From Spirochaetales bacterium (GTDB taxonomy: Bacteria; Spirochaetota; Spirochaetia; JABMQR01), in the NCBI GenBank assembly GCA_023139255.1, contig JAGLNY010000050.1, positions 1 through 8,648 of the forward strand: 8,648 nt of DNA, in the 5' to 3' direction. The notes beneath the pieces were generated by a model that was not told where the DNA came from, did not search any database, and saw nothing but the letters and a program-made list of their open reading frames with translations. The position numbers and the translations under genes are program-made. This document shows, piece by piece, positions 1 to 6,692 of this stretch (position 1 is the stretch's first letter; each line of letters begins with the position of its first letter).

Positions 1-45
1 TAATATATATAGTATACAAATAATATTATATTTTGTAAACATTAT

Positions 46-50
46 AGGAG
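46..50 (+). promoter_or_regulatory. Shine-Dalgarno site of the MttB-like gene
   Basis: AGGAG sits six bases before the ATG at 57 in an otherwise A/T-only leader, which fixes the start codon. Confidence 0.8.
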
Positions 51-56
51 AAAAAC

Positions 57-1505
57 ATGGGCCGCCTAAACCTGTCAGTATTGTCAAAGCCGGAAACAGA
101 ACAAATCCACCGGAACACCTTAAGAATTTTTGAATCTACAGGATTCAAGGTATATCACGAAGAAACACTTTCAAAATTCAGGAAACTGGGTGCAATAGTT
201 GATCATCATAGCGGAGTAATTAAAATTCCTGCCGATCTGATTGGGGAGTTGCTGGGGGAAGCACCTTCCCACGTGCTGCTTGGGGGTATTAACAAAAAAA
301 CGTTGTCTGCCGGTGGTGATAATGTGTATTATACATCTCTTATTCTTGATCCTTTCGTTGTGGACTGGGATGATGGCATACGAAAACCAGTATTGGCTGA
401 TGTGAAAAAAAATACAATGATCGGGGAGTCACTGGATCGTGTCTCAATTATGATGCGTATGCAGAACCCTGTTTCCGACATCCCGGAACCCGATTGCTAT
501 TACAAAACCATGGAGACATTCCTCCTGAATATGACAAAACATATAGCAGTCTATCCTGATAATGAACAGAATTGCAGGGATTGGATTGCGGCTGCAGAAA
601 TTATTGCCGGAGCGACAGGCCGCAGCTCAGCTGAGCCGCCCCTGCTCAGTATTGCCATGGCCGTTCTCAGTCCGCTTGCTATAAACGGGATCAATATCGA
701 GATTATGAAAATGGCAATGGAAAACAATTTTCCAATAATTTCTACCGTATGCCCAATGGCTGGTTCAACTGCACCTTATAGTATAGCAGGCACATTCCTT
801 CAGGCAAACATTGAGGCCTTACTGCCTATCCTTATTGCACAAGCCCATAAACCGGGACATCCTGTTTTTTATGGAATTGGACCATCCGTTACCGATATGA
901 GTACAGGAAAAGACATCTATTACCGTGCGGAAAAAATGCTCTATAAAATTATGGCAAATCAGATGAGCAGATATTACGGATTACCCAGTACAGGTGAGGC
1001 GGGCGGATCATTAACTCATTTGCCTGATATGCAGAATGGTGCGGAAAGCATTTCCTATCTGCTTGCATCACACGCCTGGAAACAGAATATTATCGGCGGC
1101 CTGGGAAGTTTGGGGAATGCTAACGGTATGTCCAGCGAGCAAATAATAATGCAGTGCGGGCTTATTGATATGGCTGAATTCCTCTCAAGGGGTGTTGATC
1201 TATCGAACGAAAAGAACGGCGTGGCCTCTATTGAGCGAACAGGCCCTGGAGGTAACTTCCTGACCGATGATTTAACCCTTGCACTACTGCGGGATACGGA
1301 TGAGTTTTTCTCGTCTCCTTTTATGGACTTGTCCGGGGATTCCTCTGAGCCGGAATTTTCCCGGAGTATGCCGGACATTGCCCATCAGAAAGTACTTGAT
1401 ATACAAAATTCATTCACTTCACAGGTTCCCGGGAAGGTACAGGAAGAAATTAAACGTTTCTTCTCAGCAAAGTATCAGGATAAATCAGTTAGCAAGTTGG
1501 GTTAA
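57..1505 (+). CDS. MttB-superfamily corrinoid methyltransferase (non-pyrrolysine type)
   Basis: At 482 residues this matches the usual length of the trimethylamine methyltransferase (MttB) family. It resembles the family throughout, including the glycine-rich core around residues 306-350 (GLPSTGEAGGS, then DMQNGAE and GGLGSLG). Pyl-containing MttB proteins read through an in-frame UAG; this frame has no amber codon, so it belongs with the non-Pyl homologues. Characterised members such as glycine betaine methyltransferase MtgB move a methyl group from a quaternary amine to a cognate corrinoid protein in the cytoplasm. The substrate cannot be told from sequence, and no corrinoid protein or activase lies in the window. 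The start is well supported: AGGAG at 46-50 lies six bases before the ATG. The 56 bases upstream are very AT-rich. No terminator-like hairpin with a T tract follows the stop. The family call is firm; the substrate is unknown. Confidence 0.9.
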   Translation: MGRLNLSVLSKPETEQIHRNTLRIFESTGFKVYHEETLSKFRKLGAIVDHHSGVIKIPADLIGELLGEAPSHVLLGGINKKTLSAGGDNVYYTSLILDPFVVDWDDGIRKPVLADVKKNTMIGESLDRVSIMMRMQNPVSDIPEPDCYYKTMETFLLNMTKHIAVYPDNEQNCRDWIAAAEIIAGATGRSSAEPPLLSIAMAVLSPLAINGINIEIMKMAMENNFPIISTVCPMAGSTAPYSIAGTFLQANIEALLPILIAQAHKPGHPVFYGIGPSVTDMSTGKDIYYRAEKMLYKIMANQMSRYYGLPSTGEAGGSLTHLPDMQNGAESISYLLASHAWKQNIIGGLGSLGNANGMSSEQIIMQCGLIDMAEFLSRGVDLSNEKNGVASIERTGPGGNFLTDDLTLALLRDTDEFFSSPFMDLSGDSSEPEFSRSMPDIAHQKVLDIQNSFTSQVPGKVQEEIKRFFSAKYQDKSVSKLG

Positions 1506-1713
1506 CAACCTGCTGATAATGATTTGTGCGTTAATCACCTGCCTGGTTATATAGGAAGCTTCATCAGAAGCCAGTGTTTCTGTTGACATAAAACGTGTGT
1601 GATATTTTTGTGACAAATTCTCAAAAGCAGTATTCATCAACCTATATTCTTTTTGGTTTTTTGCATTATAATCGTGTAGTATGGTTCCATATAACCATAC
1701 AGGGGGAATGTTA
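1506..1713. other. Intergenic region between the MttB-like gene and the truncated esterase
   Basis: This 208-bp stretch has no convincing gene. A reverse-strand ORF (see findings) crosses it but has no recognisable family. A short GCTTC-atca-GAAGC hairpin at 1558-1571 lacks a T tract and is too weak to call a terminator. The region ends in a TATAAT box and an inverted repeat just ahead of the next gene. The missing N-terminal two thirds of the SGNH esterase should lie here if the gene were intact, but no matching remnant is visible in any frame. Confidence 0.5.
1667..1700 (+). promoter_or_regulatory. Putative -10 box followed by a perfect 8-bp inverted repeat
   Basis: TATAAT at 1667-1672 is followed by GTATGGTT (1679-1686), a six-base spacer and AACCATAC (1693-1700), an exact inverted repeat. 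The first arm would start at about the transcription start and the second ends one base before the SD AGGGGG. It could be a repressor operator over the start site or a 5'-end mRNA hairpin controlling ribosome access. No good -35 hexamer lies at 16-18 bp, so the promoter itself is uncertain, while the repeat is plainly visible. Confidence 0.45.
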
Positions 1714-1983
1714 ATGAACATTAACAATAAGAAAATACTCATAAGTCCTTATTATATAGAACCGGATTTACACAACCTGATGCGTAAAACGATGGATTCA
1801 TTCAGGAATATTGTTCAGAAACTGGCTGATGAATACAGACTAACTTATGTTGATACACAAAAAGCATTTGACTGTTACCTTGAATTTAAAGCACCCGATA
1901 CCCTATCCGCAGATAAAATTCATCCAAATCAAATTGGGCATATGATTATAGCAAAAGAAATTTTAAAGCAGTTGGTAAGCTAA
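1714..1983 (+). CDS. N-terminally truncated SGNH/GDSL-type esterase fragment
   Basis: This 89-residue ORF matches only the C-terminal third of SGNH hydrolases. It begins at the late core strand (ILISPYYIEP), continues through a helix and the YVDTQKAFD segment, and ends with block V, ADKIHPNQIGH, which carries the catalytic Asp67 and His70 and is followed by a final helix. Blocks I-III, with the nucleophile Ser (GDS motif) and the oxyanion-hole Gly and Asn, are absent, so it should be inactive alone; intact relatives have about 200-240 residues. The start at 1714 is preferred because AGGGGG at 1701-1706 is seven bases away, whereas the in-frame ATG at 1708 is too close and one at 1681 lies inside the inverted repeat. 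Its stop overlaps the next start (TAATG). Such esterases often deacetylate plant or algal polysaccharides. It may be a deletion remnant kept as a translational leader. Confidence 0.7.
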   Translation: MNINNKKILISPYYIEPDLHNLMRKTMDSFRNIVQKLADEYRLTYVDTQKAFDCYLEFKAPDTLSADKIHPNQIGHMIIAKEILKQLVS

Positions 1984-3374
1984 TGCAACATCCGGAATGT
2001 ATGGAAGGATCCAGGTATTTGTCTGACGCCGCCGATTTCGGTTTTTCACCGGAAGCGAGCGGCATTGAGAATGCCAAGGCACTGCAGCATGCGGTGGATC
2101 AAGGCGGAACAATAAGGGTGAGCCGGCCGGGCACCTATAAAATAGCGGGAACTGTATATGTCGGCAGTAACACCTCGATGGTTTTCGGAAATAGTGTATT
2201 TCTCAAAAAGGTCAATGAAGCGGGTTCTTTCACCCATGTATTGCTCAACAAGGGAGCCCTGACAAAAACGTACGATCAGGACATCACGATTGACGGACTA
2301 AATCTTATAGTCAACGGAATTGACGTCATCGATTTTGAGGTCTACGGATTGCGCGGTCAAATTGCTTTTTTCTACATCAAGGATCTTCGTATTGATCGTT
2401 TTCGCTGTATGGATCTTGGCAAATCCCAGTTTGCCATCCATATTTGCACCTTCGAGGATATCATCGTCAATGATTTAATTATCAAAGGTGATAAGGACGG
2501 GGTGCATTTGGGGCGGGGGAAGCGTTTCACCATATGCAATGGGGTTTTTCAGACGTTTGATGATGCCGTGGCGCTAAACGCACACGACTATTCTACAGGA
2601 AATCCCGAACTGGGTTGGATCGAGGACGGTGTGGTGGAAAAGTGTTATGACTTGACTGCTGAGAAAACTACCGGGTATTTCTGCCGCATTCTTGCCGGCG
2701 GATGGATCGATTGGCGATCAGGGATGGAGGTGCAGCAGTCTGATTCAGTGGTGTCCAATGGCAGGATCTATCGCGTTTTCGCGAACAGCGATGGCACCAT
2801 ATACAAATCAATTACACAACCCACGCATGAGACCGGCAGCAGGATTCTTGACGGTATCAACTGGGTGGTAGTGCAGAACGATGTAACCTACACAGCCGGT
2901 GTGAGGAATGTCACCTTCCGCGATATTTTCCTTGAGAAACCCCGGATTGGGTTCTCTGTACATTTCGACAACGATAGATTCAGTCGTTCTTATTACCCGG
3001 GAGCCATAATCCCCGCGCAGGAACAGCTCACTTTTGACAATATCCGGGTGCTGCACAATCAGCCAAGTGCATTCCTGTCGGTAGGTACACCTGTCGATAT
3101 TCTGACAATCACCCATTCCAGCTTCAAGGACAGCGGGATAGAATTCCATGGGAACAAAGCGATGCCGGATTATCTAAAGACCAGGATCAACCTCCTTGGA
3201 TGTGTATTCAACAAAGAAGGGTCAATGAACCTGATAACCAACAGCGTTGAGAATAAGGAAATCCTATTGAAAACATCTTCCAATATTGAACTCCATGACA
3301 ATTTTACGGCAATGGTTATTCCCGGGAATGGGAAAATCACGGTAGAATCCGATTTGTCGGGCTTAAAAAAATGA
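1983..3374 (+). CDS. Right-handed parallel beta-helix protein, GH28/pectate-lyase-like
   Basis: This 463-residue protein shows the short beta-strand repeats of a right-handed parallel beta-helix. The N-terminal section (about residues 18-75) resembles the cap of pectate-lyase-3/GH28 proteins. The segment GDKDGVHLGRG (169-179) followed by FQTFDDAVAL (189-198) parallels the NTDG and DD motifs of polygalacturonases, giving candidate acids Asp170, Asp172, Asp193 and Asp194. The GH28 GHG and RIK motifs are not recognisable, so the exact activity is open. Residues about 256-298 (NGRIYRVF, QPTHETG, GINWVV) look like an embedded carbohydrate-binding-like or phage-tail-like insert before the helix resumes. 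There is no signal peptide. The start overlaps the upstream stop as TAATG and has no clear SD, suggesting translational coupling; an ATG at 2001 is an alternative. It probably cleaves an acidic oligosaccharide. Confidence 0.75.
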   Translation: MQHPECMEGSRYLSDAADFGFSPEASGIENAKALQHAVDQGGTIRVSRPGTYKIAGTVYVGSNTSMVFGNSVFLKKVNEAGSFTHVLLNKGALTKTYDQDITIDGLNLIVNGIDVIDFEVYGLRGQIAFFYIKDLRIDRFRCMDLGKSQFAIHICTFEDIIVNDLIIKGDKDGVHLGRGKRFTICNGVFQTFDDAVALNAHDYSTGNPELGWIEDGVVEKCYDLTAEKTTGYFCRILAGGWIDWRSGMEVQQSDSVVSNGRIYRVFANSDGTIYKSITQPTHETGSRILDGINWVVVQNDVTYTAGVRNVTFRDIFLEKPRIGFSVHFDNDRFSRSYYPGAIIPAQEQLTFDNIRVLHNQPSAFLSVGTPVDILTITHSSFKDSGIEFHGNKAMPDYLKTRINLLGCVFNKEGSMNLITNSVENKEILLKTSSNIELHDNFTAMVIPGNGKITVESDLSGLKK

Positions 3375-3404
3375 CGGCCAATATCAATTAATCCTGCGTA
3401 TATG

Positions 3405-4220
3405 CTATTCCCGGGTCTTGCCTTCAAGGCTCTTTGACTGATAGGGTTCCTGACTGATAAGCTGGCTTGTCATGCCCCCATCAACAACAATATTGGCCCC
3501 GGTAGTATACCGGGATTCATCGCCAGCCAGAAATAGTGCAGTATGGGCGATTTCCTTAGGGGTTCCCACCCGTCCGGCAGGTATATTAGACCACCAGTAA
3601 CTCAAACATTCGTCAATATCCGGGGATGCCGCTTGAATATCATCCCAAATCTGAGTATCTATCAAACCTGGGGAAAGAGCATTTACGCGTATTTTCCTGG
3701 ACGCAAACTCGACTGCCATGGATTTTGTTAATCCGATAATCCCCCACTTGGCGGCATCATACGGAGCCGCCCCCGGAAGACAAGCCAGCGTGTGTACAGA
3801 AGTAATGTTGATAATCGACCCCCCGCCCCTCTTCAACATATGCGGGACAGAATACCACGAGCATAGGTAAGTCCCACGCAAATCCGTATTGATTACTCTG
3901 TCCCAATCTGCCGGCTCAACTTTTTCAAAGGGTTTGACAAAATTCACGCCGGCATTATTTACGAGTACATCAATACCGCCATATGTACTTACCGCGGTTT
4001 CAATTAATTTTTTAACACCGGCCTCTTCTGACACATCGCATTTAACGAACACCGCCTCACCACCAGCGTCAATAATACCCTCTACAACCGGTTGCCCGTT
4101 AATTTCTCGTCGTGAACCGGCAACAATTTTTGCGCCTTCGGCCGCAAATACTTCGGCAATGCTTTTACCAATCCCCGCCCCGGAGCCGGTTACTATTACT
4201 ACTTTATCTTTCAGTCTCAA
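3405..4220 (-). CDS. Classical SDR-family oxidoreductase (FabG/glucose-dehydrogenase-like)
   Basis: This is a full-length classical short-chain dehydrogenase of 271 residues from the chosen start. It has the Rossmann motif TGSGAGIG (11-18), NNAG (88-91), and the catalytic tetrad Asn111, Ser141, Tyr154 and Lys158 (YDAAK). The C-terminal VVDGG motif is also present. Two arginines after the second strand (GSRRE) suggest NADP(H) preference, which is inference. Members oxidise or reduce sugars, sugar acids or polyols. I chose the TTG at 4220 because AAGGGG lies six bases upstream and the protein then begins RLKDKVVIVTG, as is typical of the family. A TTG six codons earlier (4238) is also possible but has a poorly spaced AGAGG. 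It is the last gene of a leftward operon with the zinc dehydrogenase and a tiny ORF, and it converges on the beta-helix gene with only 30 bp between. Confidence 0.88.
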   Translation of the reverse strand: MRLKDKVVIVTGSGAGIGKSIAEVFAAEGAKIVAGSRREINGQPVVEGIIDAGGEAVFVKCDVSEEAGVKKLIETAVSTYGGIDVLVNNAGVNFVKPFEKVEPADWDRVINTDLRGTYLCSWYSVPHMLKRGGGSIINITSVHTLACLPGAAPYDAAKWGIIGLTKSMAVEFASRKIRVNALSPGLIDTQIWDDIQAASPDIDECLSYWWSNIPAGRVGTPKEIAHTALFLAGDESRYTTGANIVVDGGMTSQLISQEPYQSKSLEGKTRE

Positions 4221-4226
4221 GTGTTT

Positions 4227-4232
4227 CCCCTT
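4227..4232 (-). promoter_or_regulatory. Shine-Dalgarno site supporting a TTG start of the SDR gene
   Basis: On the reverse strand AAGGGG lies six bases before TTG at 4220. No in-frame ATG is available at the N-terminus, so the site decides the start. Confidence 0.65.
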
Positions 4233-4246
4233 CGGCAACGTTAGAA

Positions 4247-4342
4247 TTACCTCTGTTTATTATTCATTGAATTTCCCGTAACTGAATCCATGAAGTAAAA
4301 GCCGTGTTCCATTGCCGCTACCAGCCCGCCCGTTTCGCGCAT
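4247..4342 (-). CDS. Unrecognised 31-residue small ORF between two dehydrogenases
   Basis: ATG at 4342 follows AGGAG (4350-4354, reverse strand) with seven bases between, a better SD than either flanking gene has. The peptide begins MRETGGLVAAMEHGFYFMDS and ends MNNKQR. I do not recognise the family. It has no clear membrane segment, signal peptide or Cys/His cluster. It starts 20 bases after the zinc-dehydrogenase stop and ends 26 bases before the SDR start, so it fills most of the gap in the operon. It could be a genuine small protein, the remnant of a deleted gene, or a coupling leader for the TTG-started SDR. Coding status rests on the SD, the position and the open frame only. Confidence 0.4.
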   Translation of the reverse strand: MRETGGLVAAMEHGFYFMDSVTGNSMNNKQR

Positions 4343-4362
4343 TATTTGACTCCTGTACTTAT

Positions 4363-5394
4363 TCATGGTTGAATAATCACCTTCAAAGCATTGCCGCTTC
4401 GGGCTGTGGAAAAAGCCTGTTCCCAAGATGATAGTGGGAATATTTGATCGGTAAACTTTTCAAGTTTTACCTCACCGCACCTAATCATTGCCAAGCAAGT
4501 TTCCCAGCTGGTGTAATCGGAGCTGTAACTGTAATACACGGTAACAGCACGTAATACCGTATCAGCCCAGGGAATTGTTACAGGATTGCAGGGCAGTCCC
4601 AGGGCACAAAATCTACCGTTTTTACGCAGCATCCGCAGGCCGTCCATAATTGCCGGTGGCGAACCTGTCAGATCTATAACAAGGTCGGCTCCGCGACCCT
4701 TTGTTCTATCAACGACCATTCCGACAGCATCGTTTTTTTGTGCATTGACCGTATAATCCGCACCTAATTCAGCAGCAGCTTTAAATCGTTTTCTCTCATC
4801 AACATCAATACCGGTAATGAATACCACGGCGGCTCCCGCACTTTTTACCAATTGAAGTGCCAACAGCGCAATAGGGCCAGCTCCCAGAATGACTACAATA
4901 TCACCCGGTTTCACTCCGGCCTTTCCAAGTATGCCATACGCCGCGACAGCCATCGGCTCAACAAGGGCAGCCTGTTTAAAATCTACTTCATTTGGAATTT
5001 GATGCAGTAAAGAGGCTTCAACCGCAATATACCCGGTAAAGGCACCATCGGAAAGATACCCGGGAGAACGTTTATGTGAACAAAACTGCCGATGCCCGGT
5101 CAGACAGTATTCACACATACCGCATGAGTGAAAATGCTGCTCCGCTACTACCCTGGTGCCTATTTCCCATCCGGTTACCTTCCTGCCGGTACGTACAATG
5201 AGGCCGGCAAACTCATGTCCGACTATTACGGGCGGATCGTTAATAAAAAGATCATCGTAGATTTTCAAGTCGGTACCGCATATGCCGCACGTTTTTATCT
5301 GTACAAGTACTTCATTGTCCTCTATTTCAGGAATCGGTACGTCCCTGAGTTCCATTCGTCCGATTCCCTTTTCGTATTTTACAAGTGCCTGCAT
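4363..5394 (-). CDS. Zinc-dependent medium-chain alcohol/polyol dehydrogenase (sorbitol/threonine dehydrogenase-like)
   Basis: This 343-residue MDR enzyme is full length. The catalytic zinc ligands are Cys36 (in CGICGTD), His60-Glu61 (GHEFAG) and Glu146 (VEP). The structural zinc loop is CGMCEYCLTGHRQFC, with Cys91, 94, 97 and 105. The nucleotide-binding motif is GAGPIA (171-176). The overall pattern is that of sorbitol, L-iditol or threonine dehydrogenases and related sugar-acid dehydrogenases, which oxidise a secondary alcohol with NAD(P). The exact substrate cannot be read. It is the first gene of the leftward operon with the small ORF and SDR, and is divergent from the mutarotase; this suggests a shared role in processing a released sugar or uronate. 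The SD is weak (AACGGG, reverse strand), and a promoter TTAACT-16 bp-TATAGT lies just upstream. Confidence 0.88.
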   Translation of the reverse strand: MQALVKYEKGIGRMELRDVPIPEIEDNEVLVQIKTCGICGTDLKIYDDLFINDPPVIVGHEFAGLIVRTGRKVTGWEIGTRVVAEQHFHSCGMCEYCLTGHRQFCSHKRSPGYLSDGAFTGYIAVEASLLHQIPNEVDFKQAALVEPMAVAAYGILGKAGVKPGDIVVILGAGPIALLALQLVKSAGAAVVFITGIDVDERKRFKAAAELGADYTVNAQKNDAVGMVVDRTKGRGADLVIDLTGSPPAIMDGLRMLRKNGRFCALGLPCNPVTIPWADTVLRAVTVYYSYSSDYTSWETCLAMIRCGEVKLEKFTDQIFPLSSWEQAFSTARSGNALKVIIQP

Positions 5395-5417
5395 TTTAAA
5401 CCCGTTTTCTACATTTT

Positions 5418-5445
5418 ACTATAAAAGAAAACCGCATCCAGTTAA
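5418..5445 (-). promoter_or_regulatory. Candidate promoter of the zinc-dehydrogenase operon
   Basis: Reading leftward, TTAACT (5440-5445) and TATAGT (5418-5423) are separated by 16 bp, giving a start near 5411 and a leader of about 17 bases. The hexamers match the sigma-70 consensus at four and five of six positions. Confidence 0.4.
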
Positions 5446-5578
5446 CAATAGATCAGTTGACAGAGCGGCAAATCTATAGTTGTATTAAATTTAACATATG
5501 TAGCAAAACAAGTCATCTCGTAATAAGGTTTTACACGCTAATATTCCAGAAAAACCCCTGCAGCGCCCTGTATTAATT

Positions 5579-5595
5579 CTTGAGCTCAAGCGCTT
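5579..5595. promoter_or_regulatory. Candidate operator: CTTGAGCTCAAG overlapping AAGCGCTT
   Basis: CTTGAGCTCAAG (5579-5590) is a perfect palindrome and overlaps AAGCGCTT (5588-5595), also perfect and with the central CG typical of LacI-family operators. A leftward TTGACA at 5623-5628 would place a start site at about this palindrome, although its -10 (GTAGCA) is poor. It is a plausible repressor site for the dehydrogenase operon. No regulator gene is in the window. Confidence 0.3.
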
Positions 5596-5689
5596 TTCGT
5601 GCTACAGTTTTTTCAGGAGTCTTGTCAACCGAAAGATGACACGACACTAATATTCGCTTTCTTCCAATACAGGGTTGTATAATAAGCCA

Positions 5690-5723
5690 TATAATCGTGT
5701 AACAAAAATAGTTCGGCCCGGAG
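5690..5723 (+). promoter_or_regulatory. Putative -10 box and SD of the mutarotase gene
   Basis: TATAAT at 5690-5695 and another at 5678-5683 precede GGAG at 5720-5723, five bases from the ATG. Neither box has a good -35 at 16-18 bp, so the SD is firmer than the promoter. Confidence 0.35.
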
Positions 5724-5728
5724 AAAAA

Positions 5729-6670
5729 ATGGCACAAATAAAACATATTCAATACAGAAAAAGGGAAGCTGTTGCGCTCCGTACCAGCCGGATTGAAGCA
5801 ATCTTTTTTACTGAATTCGGCGCAAAAATGGTATCGCTGAAAAACCTGCTCACAGGTTATGAGTTTTTATATCAGGGAACAGAAAGCCGGCACCCGGATG
5901 CTGTGTATGATTCTGAATATATAGAAAACGATTTATGCGGCGCAGATGATATGTTCCCGACAATAAATGCAACTTATTATCCTGATTTTCCATGGAAAGG
6001 GGTGCAATGTCCTGATCATGGTGAATTATGGTCGATACCGTGGTCGCTGACAGAAATGGACGACTGTCTGTCATTCGAGACCAACGGAATACGCTTTCCT
6101 TATACCTTTAAACGAGTAATTTCCTGTCCGGCCGAAAAAAGCATCCGTTTTGATTATTCGATAATAAACCGTTCACCGTTTGATTTTTTCTATATTTGGG
6201 CTTTTCATCCTTTACTGAATGCCGGTAATGACACGGAAATTCAGCTGCCGCCGGAAGTACACACAATAATTAATACACTTGACCTGAATAACAGTTTAGG
6301 AAGGGTCGGAAGTGTGCATACATGGCCGGTTGCAACCGACAAGTGGAGTAACAAAACCGATTTAAGCCAATTCACTGCCGATAAAGGCAATTGTGATAAA
6401 TTCTACGTTGCTGATACGTTGAAGCAGGGGATGGTTACGTTACGGCATCGTAATATTGATGAAGAGTTAACCCTCTCTTTTCCCACCGAAGAAATTCCCT
6501 ATCTTGGTATATGGAAAAACCAGGCCGGTTTTTTGGGTCAGAACAACATTGCCATTGAACCGGCTTCAGGATCTCTGGATGACTTATGGGTATCAAAGAT
6601 GTGGGGTTCCACATCAAAGTTAAAGCCTTTCGGCCGTAATGATTTTTGGCTCGAAATTACTATTGCATAA
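5729..6670 (+). CDS. Aldose 1-epimerase (mutarotase)-like protein
   Basis: This 313-residue protein has the galactose-mutarotase beta-sandwich pattern. The N-terminal FGAKMVSLKNLLTGYEFLYQG (30-50) is the family's GA-x-SL...E-x-LY region. CPDHGELW carries His97, AFHPLLNAG carries His160, and IAIEPASGS carries Glu277; these correspond to the two catalytic histidines and the catalytic glutamate of GalM-type enzymes. Such proteins interconvert the alpha and beta anomers of sugars, or of sugar derivatives, in the cytoplasm. The ATG at 5729 is chosen because GGAG lies at 5720-5723; an upstream TTG at 5675 would add 18 residues overlapping promoter-like sequence. It heads a rightward unit with the frameshifted small gene 22 bases downstream and is divergent from the zinc dehydrogenase. 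The substrate sugar is unknown. Confidence 0.85.
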   Translation: MAQIKHIQYRKREAVALRTSRIEAIFFTEFGAKMVSLKNLLTGYEFLYQGTESRHPDAVYDSEYIENDLCGADDMFPTINATYYPDFPWKGVQCPDHGELWSIPWSLTEMDDCLSFETNGIRFPYTFKRVISCPAEKSIRFDYSIINRSPFDFFYIWAFHPLLNAGNDTEIQLPPEVHTIINTLDLNNSLGRVGSVHTWPVATDKWSNKTDLSQFTADKGNCDKFYVADTLKQGMVTLRHRNIDEELTLSFPTEEIPYLGIWKNQAGFLGQNNIAIEPASGSLDDLWVSKMWGSTSKLKPFGRNDFWLEITIA

Positions 6671-6692
6671 TCAAATGCACAAAGGAAGTGTT

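Larger units (their letters stand above)
5395..5728. other. Divergent intergenic region between the zinc dehydrogenase and the mutarotase
   Basis: These 334 bp carry no gene that I can support; the open frames here are short and unlike any family. The region holds a leftward promoter candidate near the dehydrogenase, a second leftward TTGACA (5623-5628), a perfect 12-bp palindrome at 5579-5590 overlapping AAGCGCTT, and two TATAAT boxes (5678-5683 and 5690-5695) facing the mutarotase. It is the natural place for regulation of both flanking transcription units. Confidence 0.55.

Noticed and set aside
20..29. Palindrome ATAATATTAT upstream of the MttB-like gene
   Set aside because: It lies in an almost pure A/T stretch where such palindromes are common, and no second copy was seen.
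1055..1378. Reverse-strand ORF of 107 codons
   Set aside because: It is antisense inside the well-supported MttB-like gene, has biased Ser/Pro/Arg composition, and resembles no family.
57..1505. Pyrrolysine-type MttB
   Set aside because: The whole 482-codon frame has no in-frame TAG, and a normal-length product is read without an amber codon.
1558..1571. GCTTC-atca-GAAGC hairpin as a terminator of the MttB-like gene
   Set aside because: The stem has only five pairs and no following T run.
2808..3149. Reverse-strand ORF of 113 codons
   Set aside because: It is a shadow of the beta-helix gene with no recognisable domain.
3375..3404. Bidirectional terminator between the convergent beta-helix and SDR genes
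   Set aside because: The 30-bp gap has no inverted repeat. The nearby GCCTTCAAGGC is inside SDR coding sequence and has no T tract.
3889..4281. Forward ORF of 130 codons
   Set aside because: It is antisense to the SDR gene, whose motifs are unmistakable, and its Ser/Thr/Pro-rich product is typical of a shadow frame.
1667..5701. 12-base repeat TATAATCGTGTA at 1667-1678 and 5690-5701
   Set aside because: One or two repeated 12-mers are expected by chance in a window of this size, and the flanking bases differ. Each is kept only as a -10 candidate.
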